Shown: positions 8,452-14,814 of the stretch, in pieces
How positions within the stretch are numbered: position 1 is the first letter of the stretch
Layout: the number at the start of each line of letters is the position of its first letter
Made by a program: the position numbers and the translations under genes
The notes under the pieces: model-generated
Databases searched by the model: none
Told to the model about the DNA's origin: nothing
The model's input: only the letters and a program-made list of their open reading frames with translations
NCBI GenBank assembly: GCA_018399935.1
Contig: JAGYNP010000003.1
Span: 1 to 16,082 of the forward strand
Length of the DNA stretch: 16,082 nt
Origin: Candidatus Moraniibacteriota bacterium
GTDB taxonomy: Bacteria; Patescibacteriota; Minisyncoccia; Moranbacterales; DUUL01
Direction: 5' to 3'

Positions 8452-8480
8452 AAAAACTCTGTTTTTAACAGAGTTTTTTT
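8452..8480 (+). terminator. Rho-independent terminator after tRNA-Val
   Basis: The stem ACTCTGTT/AACAGAGT, flanked by A-tract and T-tract, has a TTT loop and ends in a run of seven T. It lies 11 nt past the tRNA and about 90 bp before the end of the convergent xerD-like gene. The A-tract on the left may let it work in both directions. Confidence 0.88.
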
Positions 8481-8571
8481 GTATTAAAAGTTATTTAAAA
8501 AATATTATTAGAGAGCTTTTTTAAGCAAAAAAACGGAAAAATTGAAATAATTTGGATTTTGAAATTTTGTT

Positions 8572-9462
8572 TCAACTGTGGTATTTATTGTAAATTTCTT
8601 TTAAAGATCTATTGGTAACATGAGTATAAATCTGAGTAGTGTTAATTGAACTGTGTCCCAACAAAGCCTGAACACTTCTGATGTCAGCTCCATTTTGAAG
8701 TAAATTAGTGGCAAAACTGTGACGCATCACATGAGGAGTGACTTTTTTGACAATTCCGGCTTTTAGGGCACAATTTTGAATAATTCTTTGAATTGATCTA
8801 GCCGTAAGGCGCAAGTCCAATTCTTTGCTGGGTTCTCGGTTGTGTCTGACAAACAAAGCCATATCGGTGTCGATTCTTTTATTAAGATATTTTTTTATTA
8901 AATCAGCGGTTTCCTTGGAAATAAAGACAATTCTTCTTTTAGAGCCTTTTCCTAAGACAGAAAATTCTTGCTTTTTGAGGTTTATTTTATTTCGGTCCAA
9001 ACCAACTAGTTCAGAAACTCGCAATCCAGAAGCGAACAATAACTCTAAAATAGCTTGATCGCGAAGATCTTTTAAGTTTTTTCCTTGAGAAGCTTTGAAA
9101 AGTTCAACAATTTCATCTATTTCCAAAAAATCAATGGCCCGGTCTTTGGTTTTGGAAAGCTCAACCCTCTCAGCGGGGAGGGATTTTATTCCCTGTTTGG
9201 CCAGGAATTTCAAAAAATTTCGCAAAGCAATGATGTAATAGTTCTTAGTCTTAACCCCAATAAAATCACCATTTTGGTCGGTTCTTCGGCTTAAATAGAG
9301 GCGAAAATCGTGAACCAGTCTGTCGGTTATTTGACTAGGCTTGGAGATTTTTGCCCATTTCAAAAAAACACTCAAATAACGATTATAATTTTCAATGGTT
9401 TTGCTGGCACTATTTTTATCAACTTCCAGATATTCTAAATATTGTTTTTTTAGTTTTTCCAT
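8572..9462 (-). CDS. xerD: Tyrosine recombinase, XerD-like
   Basis: This is a site-specific recombinase that would resolve chromosome dimers at dif with FtsK. The N-terminal SAM-like DNA-binding domain spans about 1-95. The catalytic domain has the full set: Arg148 (GLRVSE), Lys172 (GKGSKRR), His244 and Arg247 (HVMRHSF), His270 (LLGHSS) and nucleophile Tyr279 (IYTHV). These positions equal those of E. coli XerD, and the length of 296 aa fits. XerC/XerD assignment within a reduced genome is uncertain, as a single Xer can do both jobs. There is no Shine-Dalgarno sequence at the ATG. The gene is visibly richer in G+C (around 40% in sampled lines) than the left-hand genes. No integrase-type extra domains or attachment sites were found nearby. 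Confidence 0.93.
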   Translation of the reverse strand: MEKLKKQYLEYLEVDKNSASKTIENYNRYLSVFLKWAKISKPSQITDRLVHDFRLYLSRRTDQNGDFIGVKTKNYYIIALRNFLKFLAKQGIKSLPAERVELSKTKDRAIDFLEIDEIVELFKASQGKNLKDLRDQAILELLFASGLRVSELVGLDRNKINLKKQEFSVLGKGSKRRIVFISKETADLIKKYLNKRIDTDMALFVRHNREPSKELDLRLTARSIQRIIQNCALKAGIVKKVTPHVMRHSFATNLLQNGADIRSVQALLGHSSINTTQIYTHVTNRSLKEIYNKYHS

Positions 9463-9551
9463 TCTTGATTTTATTTAAATTTGTAGTAAAATTTAATCCT
9501 AGAATAAAACCCTAGATGAGTCCAAGTTTATAGTAATTTTACCACAATCTA

Positions 9552-9579
9552 TTGACAAAAAGAAGTCCTATGATAACAT
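9552..9579 (+). promoter_or_regulatory. Promoter of the LysM-CHAP gene, extended -10
   Basis: A perfect TTGACA (9552-9557) is followed after 16 nt by TAACAT (9574-9579), which is preceded by TGA as an extended -10 element. The predicted start near 9586 gives a leader of about 170 nt before the LysM-CHAP start. Confidence 0.55.
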
Positions 9580-9605
9580 TGTTCTGTTATGGAATTTTCT
9601 GTCAA
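9578..9605 (-). promoter_or_regulatory. Possible promoter of the xerD-like gene
   Basis: On the minus strand a perfect TTGACA (9605-9600) is followed after 16 nt by AACAAT (9583-9578). It overlaps the plus-strand -10 box, so the two promoters would compete. The predicted leader to the xerD-like start is about 110 nt. Confidence 0.4.
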
Positions 9606-9759
9606 TTTGGTCAGAATTAATAATTAAAATGACAGTTGGCTGATGAAAGTCTTTAATAAAAGCTAGTTGCTTTTAAGAATTTCTATAGGCTAATAGTCAA
9701 TTTAGGAACTTAAGGTTATTAAACGTATTTCTATTCAATTTAAAAAGAAACGAACAGAA
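9586..9759 (+). promoter_or_regulatory. Structured 5' leader of the LysM-CHAP gene
   Basis: Two hairpins are visible: CTGTCAATTT/AAAATGACAG (9599-9608 with 9626-9635, one mismatch) and TAAAAGC-TAGTT-GCTTTTA (9657-9675). An AAGG lies at 9712-9715. The reading frame of the hydrolase stays open back to 9706, encoding a basic segment. No known riboswitch class is recognised. Confidence 0.4.
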
Positions 9760-10938
9760 TTGTGGAGAAATTTAAAAGATGAAAAGAAACGAAAGCTTGC
9801 AATCGGAAGGTTAGGAATTAAAATAAAAAATATTGAAAAACGACTAATAAGGCTTTTAAAGAAAAAGCACAGTCGAAAGTTTTTGGAGTTTTTTAGAAAA
9901 AACTCAGCTTTAGCTGTAATTATTATGGCTTCTTTTATTATTATCGCTGGTAATTTAAATACCAACAGGGATCAAAGTGGTTTACTTTATGGTTATTTTG
10001 ATAAAGGTTCGGATAATAAGGAAAAGATTATTAATAGGGTTAAGAGTCATTCTACTCAAAATGGTTTATTAATGGTACCATTAGCTATGGCGTCTTCTTT
10101 AAGTGAGAATGAAAGTATTGAGGTTACTTTATTATCGGATGAAGATTCTCAAATTAATCAAATACAACACCAAGTTTTAACAGCATCAACTCCTCCTAAT
10201 GCCCAAGAATTATTAGATCAAGGAGCAGATGTAGCTGTTTATTTGGTTGAAGAAGGTGATTCAGTTAGTAGTATTGCTGAAAATTTTGGTATTACCGTAA
10301 ATACTATTTTGTGGGCTAATGATATTGAAAATGCTTCTCTTATTCAACCTGGGGATAAAATCTTTATTTTACCAGTAGCTGGTCTTAAACATATAGCCAA
10401 AGAAGGTGAGGATGCTAAAAGTATTGCTAAAAAGTATAAAACAGATGAATCTGAAATTATTGCTTTTAATGATTTACCAGCTAATGGAGCGACAAAAAAA
10501 GGTGAAGAATTAATTATTCCAGGTGGAAAGAAGGAAACTCCAGCTTCTTTATTACAGGAAAGAAGTTATTACAGTTCTGGTGTGGCTAGTTCTGGAAGAG
10601 AACCTTCTATTATTGATAGAAATCCAAAAGGTGGTCATAATTTCCCTTATGGTCAATGTACTTGGTATGTGGCTCAATCTAAGTATGTTCCTTGGGGAGG
10701 AAATGCTGGTACTTGGTTGTATAATGCTAGAGCTTATGGCGCTAAAACTGGAAAAACACCTAAGGCTGGTGCTATTATTGTTACTAGTGAAAGTTGGTAT
10801 GGTCATGTTGGAATTGTTGAAAAAGTTCATAGTAATGGAAATATTAGTATTAGAGAAATGAATTATAAAGGTTTTGGGGTGGCGAGTAAGAGAACGCTAA
10901 GCTCCAAAAGCCGAGTCATCAAAGGCTATATCTACTAA
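9760..10938 (+). CDS. Membrane-anchored LysM-CHAP peptidoglycan hydrolase
   Basis: This is a probable cell-wall amidase or endopeptidase for growth, division or attack on neighbours. A very basic cytoplasmic N-terminus (1-48) precedes one membrane helix (about 49-65). Two LysM peptidoglycan-binding domains follow at about 160-205 (YLVEEGDSVSSIAENFGIT) and 209-255. The CHAP domain at about 290-392 has Cys300 (YGQCTWYVA), His349 (GHVGIVE) and a Glu366/Asn368 pair (REMN) as the expected third polar residue. The start given is TTG with no clear Shine-Dalgarno sequence. The frame is open upstream to 9706 with only ATT codons (9718, 9727) as other candidates, so the true N-terminus may be up to 14 residues longer. 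A promoter and structured leader precede it; a GC-rich palindrome and terminator follow. Confidence 0.92.
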   Translation: MWRNLKDEKKRKLAIGRLGIKIKNIEKRLIRLLKKKHSRKFLEFFRKNSALAVIIMASFIIIAGNLNTNRDQSGLLYGYFDKGSDNKEKIINRVKSHSTQNGLLMVPLAMASSLSENESIEVTLLSDEDSQINQIQHQVLTASTPPNAQELLDQGADVAVYLVEEGDSVSSIAENFGITVNTILWANDIENASLIQPGDKIFILPVAGLKHIAKEGEDAKSIAKKYKTDESEIIAFNDLPANGATKKGEELIIPGGKKETPASLLQERSYYSSGVASSGREPSIIDRNPKGGHNFPYGQCTWYVAQSKYVPWGGNAGTWLYNARAYGAKTGKTPKAGAIIVTSESWYGHVGIVEKVHSNGNISIREMNYKGFGVASKRTLSSKSRVIKGYIY

Positions 10939-10942
10939 TTTT

Positions 10943-11063
10943 AGGGCTTACTTGTTTAGCGGACTCCTTCGTTGGATTTTCCGCCACTCGTTCGCCGTAC
11001 TATTTAGTACGTCTCACTCGGTGCTCAAATCCGCCTCGAATTCCACTCAAACAACTAAGCCCT
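10943..11063. repeat. GC-rich palindromic element after the LysM-CHAP gene
   Basis: A 121-bp block starts 4 nt after the hydrolase stop. Outer arms AGGGCTTA (10943-10950) and TAAGCCCT (11056-11063) pair, continue after one C/C mismatch with TTGTTT/AAACAA (10952-10957, 11049-11054), then GGATTT/AAATCC (10974-10979, 11027-11032) and a central hairpin CGTACTA-TT-TAGTACG (10996-11011). G+C is about one half, against roughly 30% around it. No second copy was found in the window. It may be a dispersed palindromic repeat or a structured 3' UTR RNA. Confidence 0.75.
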
Positions 11064-11082
11064 GAAGCTTTACTTTATAAAT

Positions 11083-11111
11083 AAAAACCTCTGAGAAATC
11101 GGAGGTTTTTT
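11083..11111 (+). terminator. Rho-independent terminator of the LysM-CHAP transcript
   Basis: The stem AAAACCTCTGA/TCGGAGGTTTT closes a GAAA tetraloop and is followed by a T-run. It lies 20 nt beyond the GC-rich palindrome, so that element would be transcribed as a 3' UTR. Confidence 0.88.
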
Positions 11112-11160
11112 GGTGGGGAAAATATTAAAAAACAATAATCAATAAACAACAAACAATATT

Positions 11161-11201
11161 CATTCAATATTTAAGTGTCCAACTTTCAATAATTGAGAGT
11201 T
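11161..11201. repeat. AT-rich flank repeat, left copy
   Basis: CATTCAATATTT (11161-11172) precedes the hairpin AACTTTCAA-TAA-TTGAGAGTT (11181-11201, one G-T pair). The same two parts, CATTCAATATT then a TCAATAATTGA-centred hairpin, recur at 12242-12267 on the other side of the broken peptidase gene. Confidence 0.55.
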
Positions 11202-11241
11202 GAAGTATTGAATAGTAAGGGACATTCAGAATTAGGATCTT

Positions 11242-12155
11242 TTAAATTAATCCATATTTTTGTAAAAATATTTCTGGGTGTTTTCGGGCCTTAATCATTA
11301 ATTTTTTAAAATTTTCTAAACCTTCTTTTTTCAGTACAGATTTAACAATTTCATAACCTGCGACATAGAAATAACCCATATTATTAAATCCCTTTTCTTG
11401 GTATTTTTTTTATTAGGCTCTTTTTCTGTTAAACTTTTTTTAAAAAATTCAAAAGACTCTTTTTTGTATTTTGAATAATCCCTCTTTTGGTTTTCGTGAT
11501 GATCTTTTAAGGACATATCGGAAACCAAAACTGCCAAACCTTCATCTATCGTTTTAAACACATTCCAACTTTTTGTTTTGTCAAAACCTGGAATTGTTTC
11601 TGGTAATTCTTTTTTTGTTTCATGCATCCAAATATGAAAAACTTCATGAGTAATTCCCTTAACAACATTTTTAACAGGATCTTTTGAAAATAAAAGTCTT
11701 TCAAGATCAGCGGTTATAGTGTTTTTATCAAAACAAAAATCCGCATTTTTGTTTATTGTAAAATTTATCTCAGTAGGTTTTATTTTCCAGTTTGGTAGGA
11801 ATTTTTCTAAATTTTTTGTTACTTCTTGCAAAATATTATCCATCTCGGTTTCTAGCTGTTCTTTTATTTCTATTATTTTATTTATATCTCTAGATAATTT
11901 GTTAGTTTGAAATTTATAAATTGTTTCTGGTTTAGAATCAGTCAGAATTCTCATTTCAACCGCTTCTATTATTTTTTCTTGGTTTTCTTTTAATTTCTTT
12001 TCATTTTCCTCTAGCCATTTCTTGTAATCTCCCGAATTTCTATTTTCCAGTGTTAAATCTTTAATATTTTCATCAGAGTCAAACTTAACAGATAGATTTG
12101 TTAAATCTATCTCACCTTCCTTGTTTTATTCCGGCGTGGAAAAAAATTCATTCAT
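11242..12155 (-). pseudogene. Broken zinc metallopeptidase (gluzincin-like) gene: one in-frame stop and one frameshift
   Basis: The intact frame 11954-11331 encodes 207 aa with HEVFH (103-107) and, 31 residues on, DEGLA with Glu138. That is the ligand pattern of gluzincin-type zinc peptidases, reminiscent of DUF2268-like proteins. The frame is open upstream without ATG to a TAA at 12128-12126, preceded in frame by MNEFFSTPE from an ATG at 12155. At the 3' end the frame slips at an A8 run (11411-11404): one added A gives KKKYQEKGFNNMGYFYVAGY and a coherent tail ending EIFLQKYGLI at 11242. The repaired protein would be 304 aa. It has no signal peptide. It may be a true pseudogene, an assembly error at the run, or rescued by slippage. 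A stable 207-aa product from 11954 with a wrong tail is also possible. Confidence 0.75.
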
Positions 12156-12432
12156 AAAATTATTTTAAATATCTTATTACAATGCTTGGTTGAGGGAAAA
12201 AACGGAAAACTGGAAATATCCAATATCCAATAACCAATAATCATTCAATATTCAATAATTGAATATTAAAACATTAATTGTTGACCATTGAATATTGGAA
12301 GCTAATTTTAATCATTTGTCATTTGGATTTGATTTGGAATAATTTGGAACAATTTGAGCTTTGGATTTTCAAGAAAAATTTAAATTTTTCAATATGAACT
12401 TTACGAACTTTATAAACTTTCTAACTTTTAAA
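12156..12432. other. Noncoding low-complexity gap with short tandem repeats
   Basis: No gene is seen in this 277-bp gap. It holds CCAATAN units of 7 bp (12220-12240), the palindrome AATATTCAA-TAA-TTGAATATT (12247-12267) preceded by CATTCAATATT (12242-12252), a series of TTTGGA-like units around 12315-12365, and four 9-bp units of the form GAACTTTAC (12396-12431). These look like intergenic repeats, not regulatory sites. Confidence 0.6.
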
Positions 12433-14154
12433 CTAAAACACATCTTTCCAAAACAACCTCTCTGTCTTTCCGCTTTCCCCCTTATCTTTTTCTTCTTTGG
12501 GTTCTGGTTCGGGAATTCCAGAAGGATTGATTTTTAATTCCATTACCACTACTTGACCAAATTGAGTTAAAGATTGAAGTTTAGTATAGTTTTTGACATA
12601 TTTAGAAACGGAATTATGACCTCCATTAGTAGTGTTGACAGCAAAGATCATTTTTTTTCCATATAATTCTTCACTTTTGTTAACCCAATCCCAGTCGGTA
12701 TCGGGTCGTTGTTCCTCTAATAAATAGCTTAAAGGTTGTTTATATTCAGCTTTGGACCAAATTAAAACATGTTTGTCGGCTGGGGAGGTATTTTTCAATA
12801 TGTAATCAGTTGTTCTTTTAAATTGTCCTAGAGTTATTCCGTCATCTTTTTTTAAAATTAAATTTCTGTAAGTTGGAACGGCTTCATTTTGAGATAAAGT
12901 AGTGTTTAAAAACCATTGTTTAATGCCGTAGAGATTCAAAAACAAAATCGTAATGGCAATTAAAGTTGTTAGTAAGTAAGCTTTTTTAGGAATATTTTTG
13001 TCTAGCCAAACAAAAAATAAACCAATAACAAGAAAAGGCACTGGAAAAACAGGAACAAAATAACGAGGACGCAGACCATATGAGGTGCTAATAGTCAAAA
13101 GAAAGAAAAAAAATATCCAAGTCGGAATCAAGAAAAGAAAATTTTTCTTAGCTGGAGACTTTTCTTTTCGATAAAAATAGATTGGTAAAACAATTCCCAT
13201 AATCATAGCCAGTAAACCAAAACTAACTGGGATTGGATCGGCTTTATTACCAGAACGATGTTCAAAAGAAGTGGTTATCAAAAAATAGCCTTTAGCTTGT
13301 TCTCTGAAATTTCTAATTAATTTTTCGTTAAAAGTTTTATCTTCTCTAGATTTTTCACCGAAAGCTCCGATAAATAGTTTGGAATTACTGAAGTCAGTTT
13401 TAAATTCACTTACTATCATGGGAGTGTAAGTTAGTAAGATTACTCCTAAAGCCACTCCGAAAGCTTTTAATAAATTCTTAGTGAAAATTTTTTTGATATT
13501 TTTAGGTAACTTTTTTAGTTGAAAAAGATTGAAGTGATAAATAAAGAATATTCCAGAGATTCCAATTAAGGAAAAAAAAGCATAAAAATGAAATTGAGAA
13601 GCCAAAGAAAATCCCAAAGCCCACAAAGCTAGCCATCTTATTTGCTCTTTGACTTTTTTAGTTTGGCTAAACCTTAACATTCCATAGAAAGTTAACAACA
13701 TTAAAAATGGAACTGAATTAGGATTCCATGCAAAACGAGAATATTGAATAATTAAAAAAGAAAAGGCGTAGAAGGAAGTTATAATTAAGGAATGTTTAGC
13801 AGAAAAATAGAGGCGACAAAAAACGTAAAGTAATGGGATGGTTAGGATTGACATTATTAAATCAAAATAAGCAAAAGCAGCTGGATCAGTAGAATTTAAA
13901 AGGGCGGCTGGTAAATATTGAAAATAATAATAAGCCGGGCCAAGGTGTAAATAATCTTGGTCAACTCTAGTGGCTCTTGGTCCAAGTAATGGTAATTCTC
14001 CTGGACCTTCCTTAACTGCTTTAGATAATAATGCTGTATCTCTTCCTTGATCCCATTTGAAGAACAACCATTCACTGTGATTCCAAGTTCTTAAAAAGAC
14101 TGCTCCTAATATAATTATCGTAAATATTCCCCAGAACAATTTTTTATTTTTCAT
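12433..14154 (-). CDS. GT39-like polytopic membrane glycosyltransferase
   Basis: This is probably a lipid-linked-sugar transferase of the GT-C fold (ArnT/PMT class) that glycosylates lipids or proteins on the outer membrane face. About eleven hydrophobic helices are visible between residues 6 and 409. The first loop has KWDQGRD (33-39), where the family has its catalytic acidic residue (Asp35). SRFAWNPNS (139-147) and RPRYFVPVFP (362-371) fit the conserved loops seen in these proteins. A soluble C-terminal domain (about 410-540) is followed by a charged tail with PEPEPKEEKDKGE (548-560). The length of 573 aa is usual. There is no Shine-Dalgarno sequence. A small SD-led gene lies 95 bp upstream on the same strand. 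Sugar and acceptor cannot be told. Confidence 0.82.
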   Translation of the reverse strand: MKNKKLFWGIFTIIILGAVFLRTWNHSEWLFFKWDQGRDTALLSKAVKEGPGELPLLGPRATRVDQDYLHLGPAYYYFQYLPAALLNSTDPAAFAYFDLIMSILTIPLLYVFCRLYFSAKHSLIITSFYAFSFLIIQYSRFAWNPNSVPFLMLLTFYGMLRFSQTKKVKEQIRWLALWALGFSLASQFHFYAFFSLIGISGIFFIYHFNLFQLKKLPKNIKKIFTKNLLKAFGVALGVILLTYTPMIVSEFKTDFSNSKLFIGAFGEKSREDKTFNEKLIRNFREQAKGYFLITTSFEHRSGNKADPIPVSFGLLAMIMGIVLPIYFYRKEKSPAKKNFLFLIPTWIFFFFLLTISTSYGLRPRYFVPVFPVPFLVIGLFFVWLDKNIPKKAYLLTTLIAITILFLNLYGIKQWFLNTTLSQNEAVPTYRNLILKKDDGITLGQFKRTTDYILKNTSPADKHVLIWSKAEYKQPLSYLLEEQRPDTDWDWVNKSEELYGKKMIFAVNTTNGGHNSVSKYVKNYTKLQSLTQFGQVVVMELKINPSGIPEPEPKEEKDKGESGKTERLFWKDVF

Positions 14155-14215
14155 TATTTTATTTTAATTATTTGTAAATTGTAATTAGCTAATTTGGAAA
14201 AAGTGGAAGGTTTTT

Positions 14216-14244
14216 CAGAAGAGAATTTGTTAAATTCTCTTCTG
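14216..14244. terminator. Perfect 13-bp hairpin after the 50-aa gene
   Basis: CAGAAGAGAATTT (14216-14228) pairs perfectly with AAATTCTCTTCTG (14232-14244) across a GTT loop. It starts 5 nt past the small gene's stop on the minus strand. The base after the stem on that strand is an A-run, not a U-run, so it is not a textbook terminator. It may instead stabilise the 3' end or attenuate read-through to the GT39-like gene. Confidence 0.55.
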
Positions 14245-14249
14245 ATCTT

Positions 14250-14402
14250 TTAGATAGTGACTTTCCATTTCCAAATTCTTCTAGAAATGGGTTTCTTAGA
14301 TTTTTGTTCAAGTTTTTTGATTTGTTTTTTAATTAAATCACACATTTTTGCAAACTGTTTTTCGTTTTCTTCTAATTCTTCATTTTTCTCTTTTTGTGGC
14401 AT
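14250..14402 (-). CDS. Small charged protein, 50 aa, with strong Shine-Dalgarno
   Basis: This frame begins MPQKEKNEELEENEKQ and ends RRIWKWKVTI. The first 38 residues are Glu/Lys rich and strongly helical, perhaps a short coiled coil (LEENEKQFAKMCDLIKKQI). The end is basic and aromatic. AAAGGAG (14417-14411) sits 8 nt before the ATG, one of very few clear Shine-Dalgarno sequences here. A possible extended -10 lies at 14479-14471. A 13-bp perfect hairpin directly follows the stop. No family is recognised; the tail could bind nucleic acid or membrane. The good ribosome site and framing hairpin argue that it is a real gene despite its size. Confidence 0.65.
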   Translation of the reverse strand: MPQKEKNEELEENEKQFAKMCDLIKKQIKKLEQKSKKPISRRIWKWKVTI

Positions 14403-14470
14403 TTTTAATACTCCTTTGTGTTCGGTTGTTTTGAATTTAAAAAAATTTAATTAAATTATTAATTATCTTT

Positions 14471-14479
14471 AATATAACA
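14471..14479 (-). promoter_or_regulatory. Possible extended -10 element for the 50-aa gene
   Basis: The minus strand reads TG-T-TATATT from 14479 to 14471. That is an extended -10 pattern about 70 nt upstream of the small gene's ATG. No good -35 box is seen. Confidence 0.3.
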
Positions 14480-14527
14480 TAAAAGTTTTTAAATAAAAAA
14501 TAATCACTTTAAATGATCTGGCTAATA

Positions 14528-14556
14528 TTGACTAAAACTTTTATTTTTGTTATTAT
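14528..14556 (+). promoter_or_regulatory. Promoter with near-consensus boxes, 17-nt spacer
   Basis: TTGACT (14528-14533) and TATTAT (14551-14556) each match consensus at five of six positions with the ideal 17-nt spacing. The predicted start near 14563 leads into an AAGGAGG at 14583-14589. It would drive the decayed ORF and the 114-aa gene. Confidence 0.6.
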
Positions 14557-14593
14557 TTTATCTAATTAATGTTGTTTTAAAAAAGGAGGGGTT

Positions 14594-14780
14594 ATATTTA
14601 AAGATTTAATTATTTCAAAAGCTAGGGAATTTATGAGTTTAGGTTTTGAATTTAAGTTTATTCGAAACTGCTTATAATACTGTGGTTAAAATTGTAGATT
14701 TTAATGTTAATATTTTCATTAGAAATAACATTGGATTAGCTATTAAATTCCAAAAAATAGTTTCCAGTAGTTTTCATTAA
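14594..14780 (+). pseudogene. Possible decayed small ORF behind a strong ribosome site
   Basis: AAGGAGG (14583-14589) is followed by a frame without ATG at the proper place (ATA at 14594) that reads IFKDLIISKAREFMSLGFEF and ends at TAA 14675. A second frame, open from 14643, continues with LFETAYNTVVKIVDFNVN and then IFIRNNIGLAIKFQ to TAA at 14778. Together they look like one small gene hit by a frameshift and a lost start codon. No family is recognised. A TATAAT at 14673-14678 could also be a second promoter for the next gene. Confidence 0.35.
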
Positions 14781-14814
14781 ATTGTTAGCAAAATGATAAG
14801 GTCGAGGTGATATT

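Noticed and set aside
8572..9462. Xer-type recombinase as the integrase of a mobile element inserted at the adjacent tRNAs
   Set aside because: Length and motif spacing equal housekeeping XerD, both tRNAs are intact, and no duplicated tRNA 3' end was found.
9586..9759. c-di-AMP (ydaO) riboswitch before the wall hydrolase gene
   Set aside because: Such riboswitches often precede wall hydrolases, but none of the conserved GC-rich core motifs is present.
10943..11063. GC-rich block as a tRNA, tmRNA or other known RNA
   Set aside because: No cloverleaf, T-loop or other known core can be built; the structure is one nested palindrome.
11130..12300. AT-rich repeated stretches as a CRISPR array
   Set aside because: Units are short, degenerate and adjoining, with no regular spacers and no cas gene.
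14257..14454. 65-aa plus-strand frame opposite the 50-aa gene
   Set aside because: It is Phe/Ser rich, the typical look of an antisense frame, and has no ribosome site, whereas the minus frame has a strong one.
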